Below, piece by piece: positions 33,636 through 43,056 of a stretch of 57,023 nt of DNA (the stretch's first letter is position 1; every line of letters begins with the position of its first letter). Origin of the DNA: Actinoplanes sp. KI2 (GTDB lineage: Bacteria > Actinomycetota > Actinomycetes > Mycobacteriales > Micromonosporaceae); contig NZ_JAOSZE010000057.1 in NCBI RefSeq assembly GCF_025630775.1, positions 1 through 57,023 of the forward strand, written 5' to 3'. Both the position numbers and the translations under genes were made by a program. The notes under the pieces were generated by a model, which worked only from the letters and a program-made list of their open reading frames with translations, was not told the origin of the DNA and did not search any database.

Positions 33636-35148
33636 CGAGGTCCATTCCTTCCATGGCCGCCACGAGTTCGTGGTCGTGCCAGCCGCGGCCGAACTCGGTG
33701 GTCACCCGGCCCCGGAACATCACCAGGACGCGATCGCAGACGCGTAGGTCGTCGAGCTCGTCGGAGGCGATGAGCACGCCGGCCCCGGACCCCGCGGTCT
33801 GCTGCACCTTGTCGAGGAGAAATTCCTTGGACCGCACGTCCACGCCCGCCGTTGGATTGATCAGCACCAGCAGCCGGGGATCGTCGGCCAGCGCCCGCGC
33901 CATCACGACCTTCTGCTGGTTGCCGCCCGACAGGCCGGACACGGCCAGGCGCGGACTCGGCGTCTTGATCGCCAAATTTTTGATCAGGCCGGAGGCGATC
34001 GCGTCCCGGCGTCCGGTGTTGATGAAGCCGAACCGGCCCAGCCGAGCCGGCACGGACAGGGTGCCGTTGTCGGCGACCGACATGCCGGGGACGAATCCTT
34101 GGCGGTGGCGGTCCTGGGGTACGAACCCCGCACCGGCGGCCAACGCGGCCGGAACGCTGCCCGGCCGGGGGCGGCGACCGACGATCTCGACCTGGCCCGC
34201 CACGGCCGATCGCCATCCGACGACCGTCTCCGCGACCTCGGTCCGCCCGCTGCCCGCGGCACCCGCGAGACCGACGATCTCTCCCGCGGCGATGCGGAAG
34301 CTCACCGCCCGGTAGACGCCGTCGGCGCCGGTCAGGTCGCGCACGCTCAACGCCGCCGGCGCGGCGGCGTCCACGGTGCGAAGGTCCTCCTGGCGCTCGG
34401 TGAACGCGGCGTCGCCGGTCATCGCGGCGACCAGATCCGTGCGGGGCAGTTCCGCCACCGGCGCGGTCACGATGCGCCGGGCATCCCGGAAGACCGTCAC
34501 CACGTCGCAGATCTCGTAGATCTCCTGCAGGTGGTGGCTGATGAACAGGAAGGTGACGCCTTGCTTCTGCAGGTGGCGGATGCGCTCGAACAACCGGTTG
34601 ATCGCGGCGCCGTCCAGCTGCGCCGTCGGCTCATCGAGAATGATGAACCGGGCCCCGAACGAGAGCGCACGGGCGATCTCCACGAACTGCCGCTGCTCGA
34701 CGGACAGGTCCCCGGCGAGGGCCCGCGGGTCGACGTCGACCGACCACGCCGCCAGGAGCTCGCCCGCGCGGCGGCGGGTCGCGGACCAATTGATCAGCCC
34801 GGTGCGCCCGCGGTCGTACCGGTTGAGGAAGAGGTTCTCCGCGACCGTCAGGGCCGGGCTGATCGTGGACTTCTGGTAGACGCAGGCCACAAGCTGCCGC
34901 CAGGCGTCCCGGTCGGCGAGGCGGGGCGCGGGCCGACCCCCGAAGGTCACCCGGCCCGCGTCCGGCGCTTGCAGTCCGGTCAGGATCGACACCAGCGTCG
35001 ACTTGCCCGCCCCGTTACGGCCGACCAGGGCGTGTGTCTGACCCGGCGCGACCACCAGGTCCACCCCGTCCAGCGCGACGGTCGGCCCGTACCGCTTCGT
35101 AACGCCCGTCACCTCGACGACGGGCGGCTCCACCATGGAGTCGGTCAT
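33628..35148 (-). CDS. sugar ABC transporter ATP-binding protein (RbsA-like, double cassette)
   Basis: 506 residues with two nucleotide-binding domains. The first has GRNGAGKST and LSVEQRQFVEIARAL signature and IILDEPTAQLD. The second has the degenerate P-loop GAAGSGRTEV and a full signature LSGGNQQKVVMARAL with LVLINPTAGVD, the normal asymmetry of CUT2 ATPases. It powers import with the permease it overlaps. ATG 35148 is used; ATG 35136 is an alternative. It lies 11 bases after the substrate-binding protein gene. Confidence 0.92.
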   Translation of the reverse strand: MTDSMVEPPVVEVTGVTKRYGPTVALDGVDLVVAPGQTHALVGRNGAGKSTLVSILTGLQAPDAGRVTFGGRPAPRLADRDAWRQLVACVYQKSTISPALTVAENLFLNRYDRGRTGLINWSATRRRAGELLAAWSVDVDPRALAGDLSVEQRQFVEIARALSFGARFIILDEPTAQLDGAAINRLFERIRHLQKQGVTFLFISHHLQEIYEICDVVTVFRDARRIVTAPVAELPRTDLVAAMTGDAAFTERQEDLRTVDAAAPAALSVRDLTGADGVYRAVSFRIAAGEIVGLAGAAGSGRTEVAETVVGWRSAVAGQVEIVGRRPRPGSVPAALAAGAGFVPQDRHRQGFVPGMSVADNGTLSVPARLGRFGFINTGRRDAIASGLIKNLAIKTPSPRLAVSGLSGGNQQKVVMARALADDPRLLVLINPTAGVDVRSKEFLLDKVQQTAGSGAGVLIASDELDDLRVCDRVLVMFRGRVTTEFGRGWHDHELVAAMEGMDLDA

Positions 35149-35159
35149 CCCGTCCACCC

Positions 35160-36221
35160 TCACTTCAGGTTGTTGCCCCACAGCGAGGTGTCGTCGCTCT
35201 TGACACTGGTTACGCCGCCGTACGACGCGCCGTCCTTCGTGACCAGGGGCGCCGACAGCTGATCCTCGAGAACCCCGTCGCGGACCTGAATGATCGTGCT
35301 GTCGTGGTCGGTCGGGCCGGGCTTGAAGGTCTGCCCGTCGATCGCGGCCTTCAGGTAGGACAGGGCGTACTTGGCATACAGGTCGGCCGGCTGCGACACG
35401 GTGGCGTCGATCTGACCCGCGGCGATGTCCTTGAGCTCCTCCGGGATACCGTCGTTGGAGACCACGAAGACGTGCTTCGGATCGTCGGGAGCGACCAGCA
35501 ATCCCTTCTGCTTCAGCAGTTGCAGCGTGCCGGCCAACGCGAAGCTGGACTCCATGTAGACGCCCTTGATGTCCGGGTTGGCGGTCAGGTCGGTCTGCAA
35601 CTTCTGCGCCGCGACGGCGCCGTCCCAGTTGCATGCCTCCCCGAAGACCTTGATCTGCGGGAAGTTCGACTTCATGCACTCGTTGAACGCCTCGGTCCGG
35701 TCCCGGCCATTGATCGAGTCGAGACCGCCCTCGAGCATCACGACCTTGCCCTTGCCGCCGAGCTTGGCGCCGAGGAACTGACACGCCTTGGTGCCGTAGG
35801 CCCGGTTGTCCGCGCGCACCACCATGGCGACACTGCCCGAGTCGGGACGGGTGTCCACGGTGACGACCGGGATCTTCTTCGCGGCGAGCTGGTCGAGGGC
35901 CGGCGCGATCGCCGCGGTGTCCTGCGGCGCCATCACCACTCCCTTGACCCCCTGACTCATGAACGTCTGCACGTTGGCGGTCAGCTTGGCCACGTCGTTC
36001 TGCGAGTTGGTGGTCTTCAGCGTCAGCCCGAGCTGGTCGCCGAACTGAGGCGTGTACTTGATGAACGAGTTCCAGAAGTCGGTGTCCGACCGCGGATAGT
36101 CGACACCCACCACCGGCTTACCGCCCGCCGTGGCGGTATCGGAAGCCCGGTCACAGGCGCTGACCAGGATCAGCACGGACGCGACGGTGGCGACGGTCCG
36201 CACGACGGTTATGTGTTTCAT
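35160..36221 (-). CDS. sugar-binding lipoprotein of the ABC importer (RbsB-like)
   Basis: 353 residues. A lipoprotein signal is evident: basic start, hydrophobic TVATVASVLILVSAC with the Cys near residue 23. The mature protein is a type I periplasmic-binding fold (VVGVDYPRSDTDFWNSFIK, GVVMAPQDTAAIAPAL, PVVTVDTRPDSG, NDGIPEELKDIAAGQIDATVSQ), the family that carries ribose, xylose and related sugars. It is anchored outside the membrane and delivers substrate to the permease. GGGAGAGAG precedes ATG 36221. It is the first gene of the operon, behind a strong promoter and divergent to the GH95 fucosidase, so L-fucose is the likely ligand. Confidence 0.9.
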   Translation of the reverse strand: MKHITVVRTVATVASVLILVSACDRASDTATAGGKPVVGVDYPRSDTDFWNSFIKYTPQFGDQLGLTLKTTNSQNDVAKLTANVQTFMSQGVKGVVMAPQDTAAIAPALDQLAAKKIPVVTVDTRPDSGSVAMVVRADNRAYGTKACQFLGAKLGGKGKVVMLEGGLDSINGRDRTEAFNECMKSNFPQIKVFGEACNWDGAVAAQKLQTDLTANPDIKGVYMESSFALAGTLQLLKQKGLLVAPDDPKHVFVVSNDGIPEELKDIAAGQIDATVSQPADLYAKYALSYLKAAIDGQTFKPGPTDHDSTIIQVRDGVLEDQLSAPLVTKDGASYGGVTSVKSDDTSLWGNNLK

Positions 36222-36297
36222 CGCTGCTCTCTCCTACTGGGCTGCCAGACGGACGGGCGATGTTCCAGGTTCGGAAACGCAAGTGACGCGCAGGCGT

Positions 36298-36310
36298 TAC
36301 ATGGGATGTA
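36298..36310. promoter_or_regulatory. palindrome at the start of the fucose operon, candidate operator
   Basis: TACAT-GGG-ATGTA is an exact inverted repeat with a three-base centre. It lies directly downstream of the minus-strand -10 box, where a bound repressor would block initiation. The operon's own GntR regulator is the natural candidate. Confidence 0.55.
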
Positions 36311-36339
36311 TTTATATGCCTCGCCCTCGCCACTGTCCA
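36311..36339 (-). promoter_or_regulatory. sigma-70-type promoter of the fucose operon
   Basis: On the minus strand TGGACA, a 17-base spacer and TATAAA, about 90 bases before the binding-protein start codon. The -10 box is unusually good for this G/C-rich genome. Confidence 0.65.
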
Positions 36340-36577
36340 CGCTGTGGGCGTTTTATGGGCTTTTCTGGCGGGTGCGCTCGGCAAGAATGGAAGCGGTCAT
36401 CCCATCTCATCTTGCCTTCCCGTAGGACGTGTGATGTTCTATTAATCGATATCCGTCGATGATGACCAGGGGCCAGGCCATGGTGGCGGCCTGGCCCCGC
36501 CGGCGGTCGATCCGCTCCCCCGGGCCCGAGATCGGAGTGACATCTCCGTCAATCCGGTGCGCATTCAGGGAGGAACC
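36340..36577. other. rest of the divergent fucose control region
   Basis: No gene is visible between the operon promoter and the GH95 start. The plus-strand promoter is unclear; an A/T-rich patch at 36435-36452 (TATTAATCGATATC) is the likeliest -10 area. Confidence 0.4.
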
Positions 36578-39427
36578 GTGTCCTGTCGTTCGAGTTTGCG
36601 GCGGTTCAGTGCCGCCGCAGCCGCTGTCGCCCCCGTACTCGCGGTCGCCGTCGGGCCGGGCACACCGGCGAATGCGGCCACCGTGACGACCGCCTGGCAG
36701 AGCGGGGCGTTCTCGAGGAATGTCGGCGGCATCGTCTCCCGCTCCAATGTGGTGCTCGGCCGGCCCAACAGCTCCGCCACCCAGTTCCTGCCGTTGGGCA
36801 ACGGCTCGCTCGGGGTGGCCACGTGGGCGGCGAACGGTTTCACCGCGCAGCTCAATCGCAGCGACACCATGCCGGACCGGCTGTCGCCGGGACGGGTGAC
36901 CATCGGCGGCCTGACGGCGATGACCTCGGCCTCGAACTTCGCCGGCTACCTGGACCTGTACAACGGCGTTCTGCACGAGTCCGGCGGCGGCATGACCTTG
37001 CAGGCCTGGGTACCGGCCGGCAAGGACGAACTGGTCGTGGACGTGACCGGGGCAAATCCCGGCAACCGGGTGGTCGCGAGCCTGACCCTGTGGAGCGGCC
37101 GCTCCCCCACCGCCTCGGCCTCGGGTGCGCTCGGCGCGCTGGCCCAGTCCTGGTCCGACAACTCGCAGTCGGGTCACTCGAACCAGACCTTCGGCGCGAT
37201 GGCGGCGATCACCGCGGGCGGGCAGAACGTCACCGCCTCGGTGGTGAACTCCACGCAGGTACAGGTCGGCGTCAACCCGAACAGCGACGGCTCGTACCGG
37301 ATCGTCGTCGCCTCACCCGCGTGGACCGGTGGTAACGCGACGTCCACCGCCTCGACCGTGATCGGCAGTGACGCCACCTCCGCGACGTCCACCCTGCTGG
37401 CGACCCAGTCCGCATGGTGGAACCAGTACTGGGCCAGAAGCGGCCTCATCGAGGCAAGTTCCGCGGACGGGACCGCCCAGTACATGGAGAACCTGAATAC
37501 CCTCTACCTGTACTTCGAGGCCGGCCTCATGCACACCGGCCAGTATCCGGGCAGCCAGGCGGGCCTCGCCGACCTGTACAACTTCAACCAGGACCACCAG
37601 GCGTGGTACCCGGCCGGATACTGGCTGTGGAACCTCCGCGGGCAGATCTCGGCGAACCTGGCCTCCGGCAACTTCGCGCTGAACCTGCCGATCTTCGACA
37701 TGTACCTCAACGACCTGCCCGCGATCGAATCGTGGACCGGCGCCAACATGAACGGCAAGGCAGGCGCCTGCGTGCCGGAGACCATGCGGTTCAACGGCAA
37801 CGGCTACTACAACGGCGGGGGCATCAGCTCGAACGCGTCGTGCGCCGTGGCCTCCAGCCCGAGCTTCAACGCCGAGACCATCACCAGCGGCGCCGAGATC
37901 GCTCTGTGGATCTGGCAGCAGTACCAGGACACCGGCAGCCTCGCCTTCCTGCAGAAGTACTACCCCGTACTGCAGCAGACGGCGACGTTCCTGCTCGCGT
38001 GGCAATCGGTCGGCTCCGACGGCTACCTGCACTCGGTGGACAACGCGCACGAGACACAGTGGGCGGTGCCGGATCCCACCACCGACATCGCCGCTGACCA
38101 GGCGCTGTTCTCGGCCGCAGCGGCTGCGGCGACGCAACTCGGCACCGACTCCTCGCTGGCCTCCCGGCTGCACACCGCACTCGGGCAGATCCGGCCGTAC
38201 GCCCGCACCGACCAGCAGACGCACACCCAACTGCTCGGCCCGTCCGCGGACGCGTCCGGCACCGACGTGATCGGCAACTCGTACCAACCGACGGCGGCGA
38301 TCCACAACACCGAGAACCTCGGGCTCGAGCCGGTCTGGCCGTTCGGCGTGATCGGTGACAACACCGTGGTCAACGGGGACAACCTCACCGCCCTCGCACA
38401 ACGCACGTACACCCACCGGCAATACATCAACACCCCGGACTGGACGTACGACTCGATCCAGGCGGCCCGCCTCGACCTGCCCTCCGAGGTCGCCAACGAT
38501 CTGGTGGCCAGCACGAAGACCTACCAGCTGTACCCCTCCGGCCTGGCCGCGTGGAACCCCGGCTCACTGGACGAGCCGTACATCGAACAGGTCTCCAACG
38601 TCGCCGCCACGCTGAACGAGGCCTTGGCGACCGACTACGACGGCACGCTCCGCTTCGCTCCCGCCTGGCCGTCAGCCTGGGACGCCTCCGGCACGGTGTA
38701 CATCCAGGGCGGCTCGAAGGTCGACGTGCAGGTGGAGGGCGGAACCCTTGCCACCGCGGCGATCGAGGCCGGCACCACCCAGACGATGACCGTACGCAAC
38801 CCGTGGCCGGGCCAGCAGGCCGAGGTGGTCGACGGCTCGACCGGCGCCGTGGTGGTCTCCCCGACCACCGCCTCGACGCTCGGCGTGCCGGTGACCGCCG
38901 GCCGGTCGTACCTGGTGCAAAAGCCGTCGGCGCCGACCGCGTCACTGCCCTTCGCCCAGGTCACCGGGACCGCGGCCGTGACCAGCCGGGCACTGGGCAG
39001 CGCGACGATCGGCCTGAGCGGCAACGGCGGCCCCGGCGGGTCGGCGTCGGCCCTGCGCAACGTCAACGCCGGCCGGTGTCTGGACGTGCCGAACGCCTCG
39101 CAGACCAACGGCACCCGGACGGAACTGTGGGACTGCAACGGCGGATCCCACCAGCAATGGACGCTGACCTCGGCCAACCAGCTGCAGGTGTACGGCACCA
39201 AGTGCCTGGACGCCTCCGGGCAGGGCACCACCAACGGCACGGCCGTCGTCATCTGGGACTGCAACGGCCAGGCCAACCAGCAGTGGACCGTCAACTCCGA
39301 CGGCACCGTCACCGGCGTGCAGTCCCACCTGTGCCTCGACGCGACCGGCAACGGAACAGCCAACGGCACGCTCATCGATCTGTGGGCCTGCAACGGAGGA
39401 AACAACCAGAAGTGGACCCGTAGCTGA
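36578..39427 (+). CDS. secreted GH95-family alpha-L-fucosidase with C-terminal CBM13
   Basis: 949 residues. A signal peptide ends near ANA (about residue 34). Residues 40-800 match the GH95 layout: N-terminal beta domain (LPLGNGSLGVATW), a linker and an (alpha/alpha)6 barrel with YNFNQDHQAWYPAGYWL, NAETITSGAEIALWIWQQY, PDPTTDIAADQALF and a C-terminal beta domain. GH95 enzymes invert and release terminal L-fucose (mostly alpha-1,2). The last 125 residues are a CBM13 with three CLD...W-C-N-G repeats. GTG 36578 follows AGGGAGGA; GTG 36557 is less likely. Facing the fucose importer and fuconate dehydratase, it supplies their substrate from plant glycans such as arabinogalactan proteins or xyloglucan. 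Confidence 0.85.
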   Translation: MSCRSSLRRFSAAAAAVAPVLAVAVGPGTPANAATVTTAWQSGAFSRNVGGIVSRSNVVLGRPNSSATQFLPLGNGSLGVATWAANGFTAQLNRSDTMPDRLSPGRVTIGGLTAMTSASNFAGYLDLYNGVLHESGGGMTLQAWVPAGKDELVVDVTGANPGNRVVASLTLWSGRSPTASASGALGALAQSWSDNSQSGHSNQTFGAMAAITAGGQNVTASVVNSTQVQVGVNPNSDGSYRIVVASPAWTGGNATSTASTVIGSDATSATSTLLATQSAWWNQYWARSGLIEASSADGTAQYMENLNTLYLYFEAGLMHTGQYPGSQAGLADLYNFNQDHQAWYPAGYWLWNLRGQISANLASGNFALNLPIFDMYLNDLPAIESWTGANMNGKAGACVPETMRFNGNGYYNGGGISSNASCAVASSPSFNAETITSGAEIALWIWQQYQDTGSLAFLQKYYPVLQQTATFLLAWQSVGSDGYLHSVDNAHETQWAVPDPTTDIAADQALFSAAAAAATQLGTDSSLASRLHTALGQIRPYARTDQQTHTQLLGPSADASGTDVIGNSYQPTAAIHNTENLGLEPVWPFGVIGDNTVVNGDNLTALAQRTYTHRQYINTPDWTYDSIQAARLDLPSEVANDLVASTKTYQLYPSGLAAWNPGSLDEPYIEQVSNVAATLNEALATDYDGTLRFAPAWPSAWDASGTVYIQGGSKVDVQVEGGTLATAAIEAGTTQTMTVRNPWPGQQAEVVDGSTGAVVVSPTTASTLGVPVTAGRSYLVQKPSAPTASLPFAQVTGTAAVTSRALGSATIGLSGNGGPGGSASALRNVNAGRCLDVPNASQTNGTRTELWDCNGGSHQQWTLTSANQLQVYGTKCLDASGQGTTNGTAVVIWDCNGQANQQWTVNSDGTVTGVQSHLCLDATGNGTANGTLIDLWACNGGNNQKWTRS

Positions 39428-39436
39428 GTGATCCGC

Positions 39437-39467
39437 GGGCCGGTCGCACGAAACGTGCGGCCGGCCC
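39437..39467. terminator. hairpin between convergent glycosidase genes
   Basis: A 14-base stem with one mismatch (GGGCCGGTCGCACG with CGTGCGGCCGGCCC) and loop AAA. It sits between the GH95 stop and the stop of the convergent clan GH-A gene, and should act in both directions. Confidence 0.8.
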
Positions 39468-39473
39468 GTCGTC

Positions 39474-41273
39474 TCAGGTCCGCGTGCTCCACTGCTGGTT
39501 GGAACCGCCGTTGCAGGTCCAGAGGATCAGTTTGGTGCCGTTTGCCGTCGCGGCGCCATTGGCGTCGAGGCACAGGCTCGACTGCACGCCGGTGATCGTG
39601 CCGTTGGAGTTGAGGTTCCACTGCTGGTTGGTCTGCCCGTTGCAGTCCCAGATGATCACCGCGGTGCCGTTGGTGGTGCCCTTGCCGTTGGCGTCGAGGC
39701 ACTTGGTGCCGTACACCTGCAGTTGCTTGCTCGAGGTGTACGTCCACCGCTGCGACGTGCCGCCCGAGCAGTCGTACAGCTGGGTCTGCGTACCGTTGGT
39801 GGTTGCGCCGTTGGGCACATCGACGCATCGTCCGGACTGGCCGCCGACCAGCTCCACACCCTGCTGACCGCCGGAGGTGGCGGGCGTCAGGTAGATGGCG
39901 AAGGCGTCGTGCGATGCCTGGAACGTGACCGGCACGGTGACGGCGCCGCCGGAGACGGTCATCGTCTGGCTGAGGACCACCTGCGGTGCGCCGAGCGTTG
40001 CCTGGTCCGGGATGCGGTCGACCACGACGTTGACGCTGCCGTTGCCGGCCAGCCAGCTGCTGGACGAGACACCGTTGAACGTGACCGACGCGGTGCCGGT
40101 GAATCCGTTGCTGTCGCCGATGATGGCCACCGCCCGGCGGTTAGCGCTGTCGATCGATGCGGAGATCGCGGTGCTGCCGACCTGTCCGGAGGTGTTGACC
40201 AGGGTGCCGGTCATGTCGGCGTAGGACCGCATCGCCCACCAGTTGCCGCTGGTGGTCCAGCTGCCGTTGCTCTGGGTCAGGATTCCGGTCAGGTTGGGCG
40301 TCATGCAGCACACCCAGTTGCCCCGCATCGCGTTGGCGTAGCCGGACTGCGCGAACCGGGCCAGATACCAGGCAGTGACGCCGGCCGTCTGCCGATCGGC
40401 CGGCTGGTATTCGTTGGCCGACAGCGGCCGGGCTGCGATGCCCGCGGACGACAGCTGGCTGTTGAGTGCCTGCGCCACCGTGACCGGGTCGTCGACGTCG
40501 CCCTCGTCGTGGTTGGTGATCCAGTCCGGTACGGTTCCCGCAGACCGGACGTGGTTCAGGAACGTGCTCCACTGCGCCGGCCTGCTTTGCGGGGTGTACG
40601 CGAACGACGGGCCGACGATCTTCGCGCTCGGAGCGACCTTGCGGATCTCCTGGTAGGCGGTGTCCCACATCTGGAAGTACTGGGTGCTGTTCACGCCGGC
40701 CTTCCAGAAGATCGAGATGTCCGGCTCGTTGTCGATGTCGTACGCGAATGCCACACCGCTGGCCTGCAGGGCGGTGACGGTGGAATCGATGAACGTCGCC
40801 CAGTTGGAGCAGTTGCCGTTGTCGCACGGGTACACGGTGTTCGACGGTTGGCCGCCGTTGAGCCCGTACAGGTCGCTCAGCAGCACCTGGTACTGCGGAT
40901 GATCGCCGACCTGGTTCAACCGCCGGCCCTGGGCGATGATCGAGGTGATATCGGCCTGGGTGGCGGAGCCGAACTGGTAGTTGTCCTTGATCCAGCCGCC
41001 GGAGAACCATCCACCACCCCGGAAAGCGTTGATCTTCAAAGGCTGGATGAACTGGTCGGCCGGCAGCGTGGCGTCCTGGTTGATCCCGTACAGGACACCC
41101 GCACCGACCAGCGTGGACGTCCCCCGGCCGGAGGCCAGGTCGACGCTCAGTGCCGCATTGGCGGCCGCCTGGCTTTCGGCCGGCACGGTGAGCGGGACGG
41201 CGGCCGCCAGGACCATGCCGATCGCCATCGAGGCTCTTGCGACAGGTCGGCCGAGCTTTCTTCGTTGCTGCAT
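39474..41273 (-). CDS. secreted clan GH-A glycoside hydrolase with CBM13
   Basis: 599 residues. Signal peptide to about residue 38 (SMAIGMVLAAAVPLTVPAESQA). The barrel shows AYDIDNEPDISIFW, the Asn-Glu acid/base after strand 4, and ARPLSANEYQ, the likely nucleophile Glu. A beta-sandwich (about 350-460) follows, as in GH30/GH39 enzymes, then a full CBM13 of three repeats. The exact family is not settled; with the exo-galactanase in the same operon, an endo- or exo-acting galactanase or arabinosidase is plausible. ATG 41273 follows CTGGAGA. It starts 41 bases after the GH43 gene on the same strand, so both should share the promoter near 42850. Confidence 0.75.
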   Translation of the reverse strand: MQQRRKLGRPVARASMAIGMVLAAAVPLTVPAESQAAANAALSVDLASGRGTSTLVGAGVLYGINQDATLPADQFIQPLKINAFRGGGWFSGGWIKDNYQFGSATQADITSIIAQGRRLNQVGDHPQYQVLLSDLYGLNGGQPSNTVYPCDNGNCSNWATFIDSTVTALQASGVAFAYDIDNEPDISIFWKAGVNSTQYFQMWDTAYQEIRKVAPSAKIVGPSFAYTPQSRPAQWSTFLNHVRSAGTVPDWITNHDEGDVDDPVTVAQALNSQLSSAGIAARPLSANEYQPADRQTAGVTAWYLARFAQSGYANAMRGNWVCCMTPNLTGILTQSNGSWTTSGNWWAMRSYADMTGTLVNTSGQVGSTAISASIDSANRRAVAIIGDSNGFTGTASVTFNGVSSSSWLAGNGSVNVVVDRIPDQATLGAPQVVLSQTMTVSGGAVTVPVTFQASHDAFAIYLTPATSGGQQGVELVGGQSGRCVDVPNGATTNGTQTQLYDCSGGTSQRWTYTSSKQLQVYGTKCLDANGKGTTNGTAVIIWDCNGQTNQQWNLNSNGTITGVQSSLCLDANGAATANGTKLILWTCNGGSNQQWSTRT

Positions 41274-41314
41274 CGATGTCTCCAGTGGCGAGTCGAGGGT
41301 CGGCGGGAGAGCGG

Positions 41315-42703
41315 TCATTGTCGAGACCACTTCTGGTTCGCGCCTCCGTTGCAGGTCCAGAGCTGGACCTTGGTGCCGTTCGCGGTGGCATTGCCGTTGA
41401 CGTCGAGGCAGAGGCCGGAGGCAACGCCGACGATGGCGCCGTCGGAGGACAACATCCACTTCTGGTGGGCGCTCCCGGTGCAATCCCCGATCTCCACGAC
41501 GGTGCCGGCCGTCGTTGCTTGGCCACGTGGCTGCAAGCACTTGTTGCCGAAGACGCGGAGCTCGCTCGCCGGGCTCGGCGCGAAACGCTGCCACGCGTTG
41601 CCGTTGCAGTCCCAGATCTCCGCGGGGGTGCCGTTCGTCGAGACGCCTCCGGTGATGTCCAGGCATCGACCGGACTGGTTGCCGGTGAGCCGGGAATAGG
41701 CCGGCAGCGTGAACGCACCGGTCGCGGTGTCCAGCCCCCACGACGGGAACCAGCTCATGGCCGCGGTGCCGCCGCTGGTCAGCGTAATGGGCAGCCAGAC
41801 CGGCAACGACGAGTACAGATCCCCGGAGTTCCAGCGGTCGCCGACGAAGACGTAGTTGGTTCCGGCGCTACCGCTGATCGGCAGCAGGAACGACGTCTGC
41901 GAGTCGTAGGTGCGGGTGCCGGACGGCGCGAAGTTGGCGAACGCGCTCCACGGCCCCGCCGGCGAGGTGGCCGTGGCGTACACGTTGTCGTTGGTGCCCC
42001 AACCGGTCAGATGCGATGTGAGCAGGAAGTAACGACCACCCACCTTCGCCATTGTCGGAGCCTCCAGCGAAGGAAAGGTGGCGACGGTGCTTTGCGCGCT
42101 GGTGTAGTCGGCGGAAAGGCGTTCGATACGCATGCCGGCGGCCGGATCCTCGTGGATCATGTACGCGGTGCCGTCGTCGTCCTTGAACAACCCAAGATCC
42201 CGGCTCGGGTGGCCGAGCGGCCGAGTCGCGCCCAGATAGGTGTACGGCCCGCAGGGCGTGTCGCTGATCGCCACACCGGCGCGCTGGTCGTTGTACGCGG
42301 TGTTGTCGATGTGCATCCACAACACGTACTTGCCGGTGGTGCTGTTGTAGATCACCTTGGGCCGCTCCACGATCCGGCCGGGCCCGAGGTCGCCCCCGGC
42401 TTGCCTGGAGAGCGCGTTGGCCTGTCTGGTCCAGTGCCCGAGATCGGTGGATGAATAGCAGGCCACCGCCGTGAAGGTGGAACCGGCCACCTTGTCCTCG
42501 CCGACCATGTAGTAGGTAGAACCCACGGTGAAGATGCCGGCGCCGTGTGCCTGCAACCGGTTGCCGGCCGTGTCGGTCCACATGGTGCCCGGGACGACCG
42601 TCGCGGTGGCGGCTTCCGCCGCGCGGGGCACGCCCAGCAACGCCAAGACGACACCGATCGTCGCCGCGAATGCACGCCGTAGGCCGGAGTGCGTTCTGAC
42701 CAT
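41315..42703 (-). CDS. secreted GH43_24-type exo-beta-1,3-galactanase with CBM13
   Basis: 462 residues. Signal peptide to about AEA (residue 30). The five-bladed propeller starts LQAHGAGIFTVGSTYYMVGED, with HG where most GH43 proteins have an Asp base. This is typical of the exo-beta-1,3-galactanase subfamily, where a Gln replaces the base; YDSQTSFLL may carry it. The acid is Glu in SLEAPTM (about 215). The C-terminal 120 residues are CBM13, as in the Streptomyces avermitilis enzyme. It should release galactose units from the beta-1,3-galactan backbone of arabinogalactan. CTGGAGG precedes ATG 42703. First gene of a two-gene operon. Confidence 0.8.
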   Translation of the reverse strand: MVRTHSGLRRAFAATIGVVLALLGVPRAAEAATATVVPGTMWTDTAGNRLQAHGAGIFTVGSTYYMVGEDKVAGSTFTAVACYSSTDLGHWTRQANALSRQAGGDLGPGRIVERPKVIYNSTTGKYVLWMHIDNTAYNDQRAGVAISDTPCGPYTYLGATRPLGHPSRDLGLFKDDDGTAYMIHEDPAAGMRIERLSADYTSAQSTVATFPSLEAPTMAKVGGRYFLLTSHLTGWGTNDNVYATATSPAGPWSAFANFAPSGTRTYDSQTSFLLPISGSAGTNYVFVGDRWNSGDLYSSLPVWLPITLTSGGTAAMSWFPSWGLDTATGAFTLPAYSRLTGNQSGRCLDITGGVSTNGTPAEIWDCNGNAWQRFAPSPASELRVFGNKCLQPRGQATTAGTVVEIGDCTGSAHQKWMLSSDGAIVGVASGLCLDVNGNATANGTKVQLWTCNGGANQKWSRQ

Positions 42704-42795
42704 GAATGCCTCCAGATGAGAGCTGGGGCCGCGGGTGGCGGCGGCCACGAGAGCCTTCGTGAGGCACCGGGGAAGCGGTGCGCGGGCGGCGCTGG

Positions 42796-42807
42796 AGAAC
42801 CGATTCG
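42796..42807. promoter_or_regulatory. LacI-like operator, GH43 promoter
   Basis: AGAACCGATTCG matches the palindrome CGAAYCGRTTCG seen beside the LacI gene at 50.8 kb with one change in the outer base. It lies about 20-30 bases downstream of the predicted transcription start, where binding would block elongation. Confidence 0.5.
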
Positions 42808-42835
42808 ACGGCGACGCTGCCCGTAATGCGCCTGC

Positions 42836-42864
42836 AACATAGGTCGCACGGTGATGAATGTCAA
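42836..42864 (-). promoter_or_regulatory. promoter of the GH43/GH-A operon
   Basis: Minus strand TTGACA, 17 bases, TATGTT. About 58 bases around it match the promoter of the beta-helix gene, including an upstream ACATCG-N5-CATCGC block. Confidence 0.75.
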
Positions 42865-43044
42865 GCGATGGACGCCGATGTCTGGTGCCCCGCCAAGTCA
42901 ATCGCCAAACGCTCACCTACCTGGGATCTCTGGCTGGTTCCCGCACCCGAAGGCGGCTGCCGGTGAGATCTGCACACCGCGCCACCTCGCCGTTCACACG
43001 GGCGACTCCCGATCGGCCCCGGCACGTCGCCACTGCGGCCTGGG

Positions 43045-43056
43045 CGAATCGATTCG
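43045..43056. promoter_or_regulatory. LacI-like operator, exact palindrome
   Basis: CGAATCGATTCG, identical to the site at 50668-50679. It is about 190 bases upstream of the GH43 promoter, so it might serve as an auxiliary site for looping. Confidence 0.5.
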
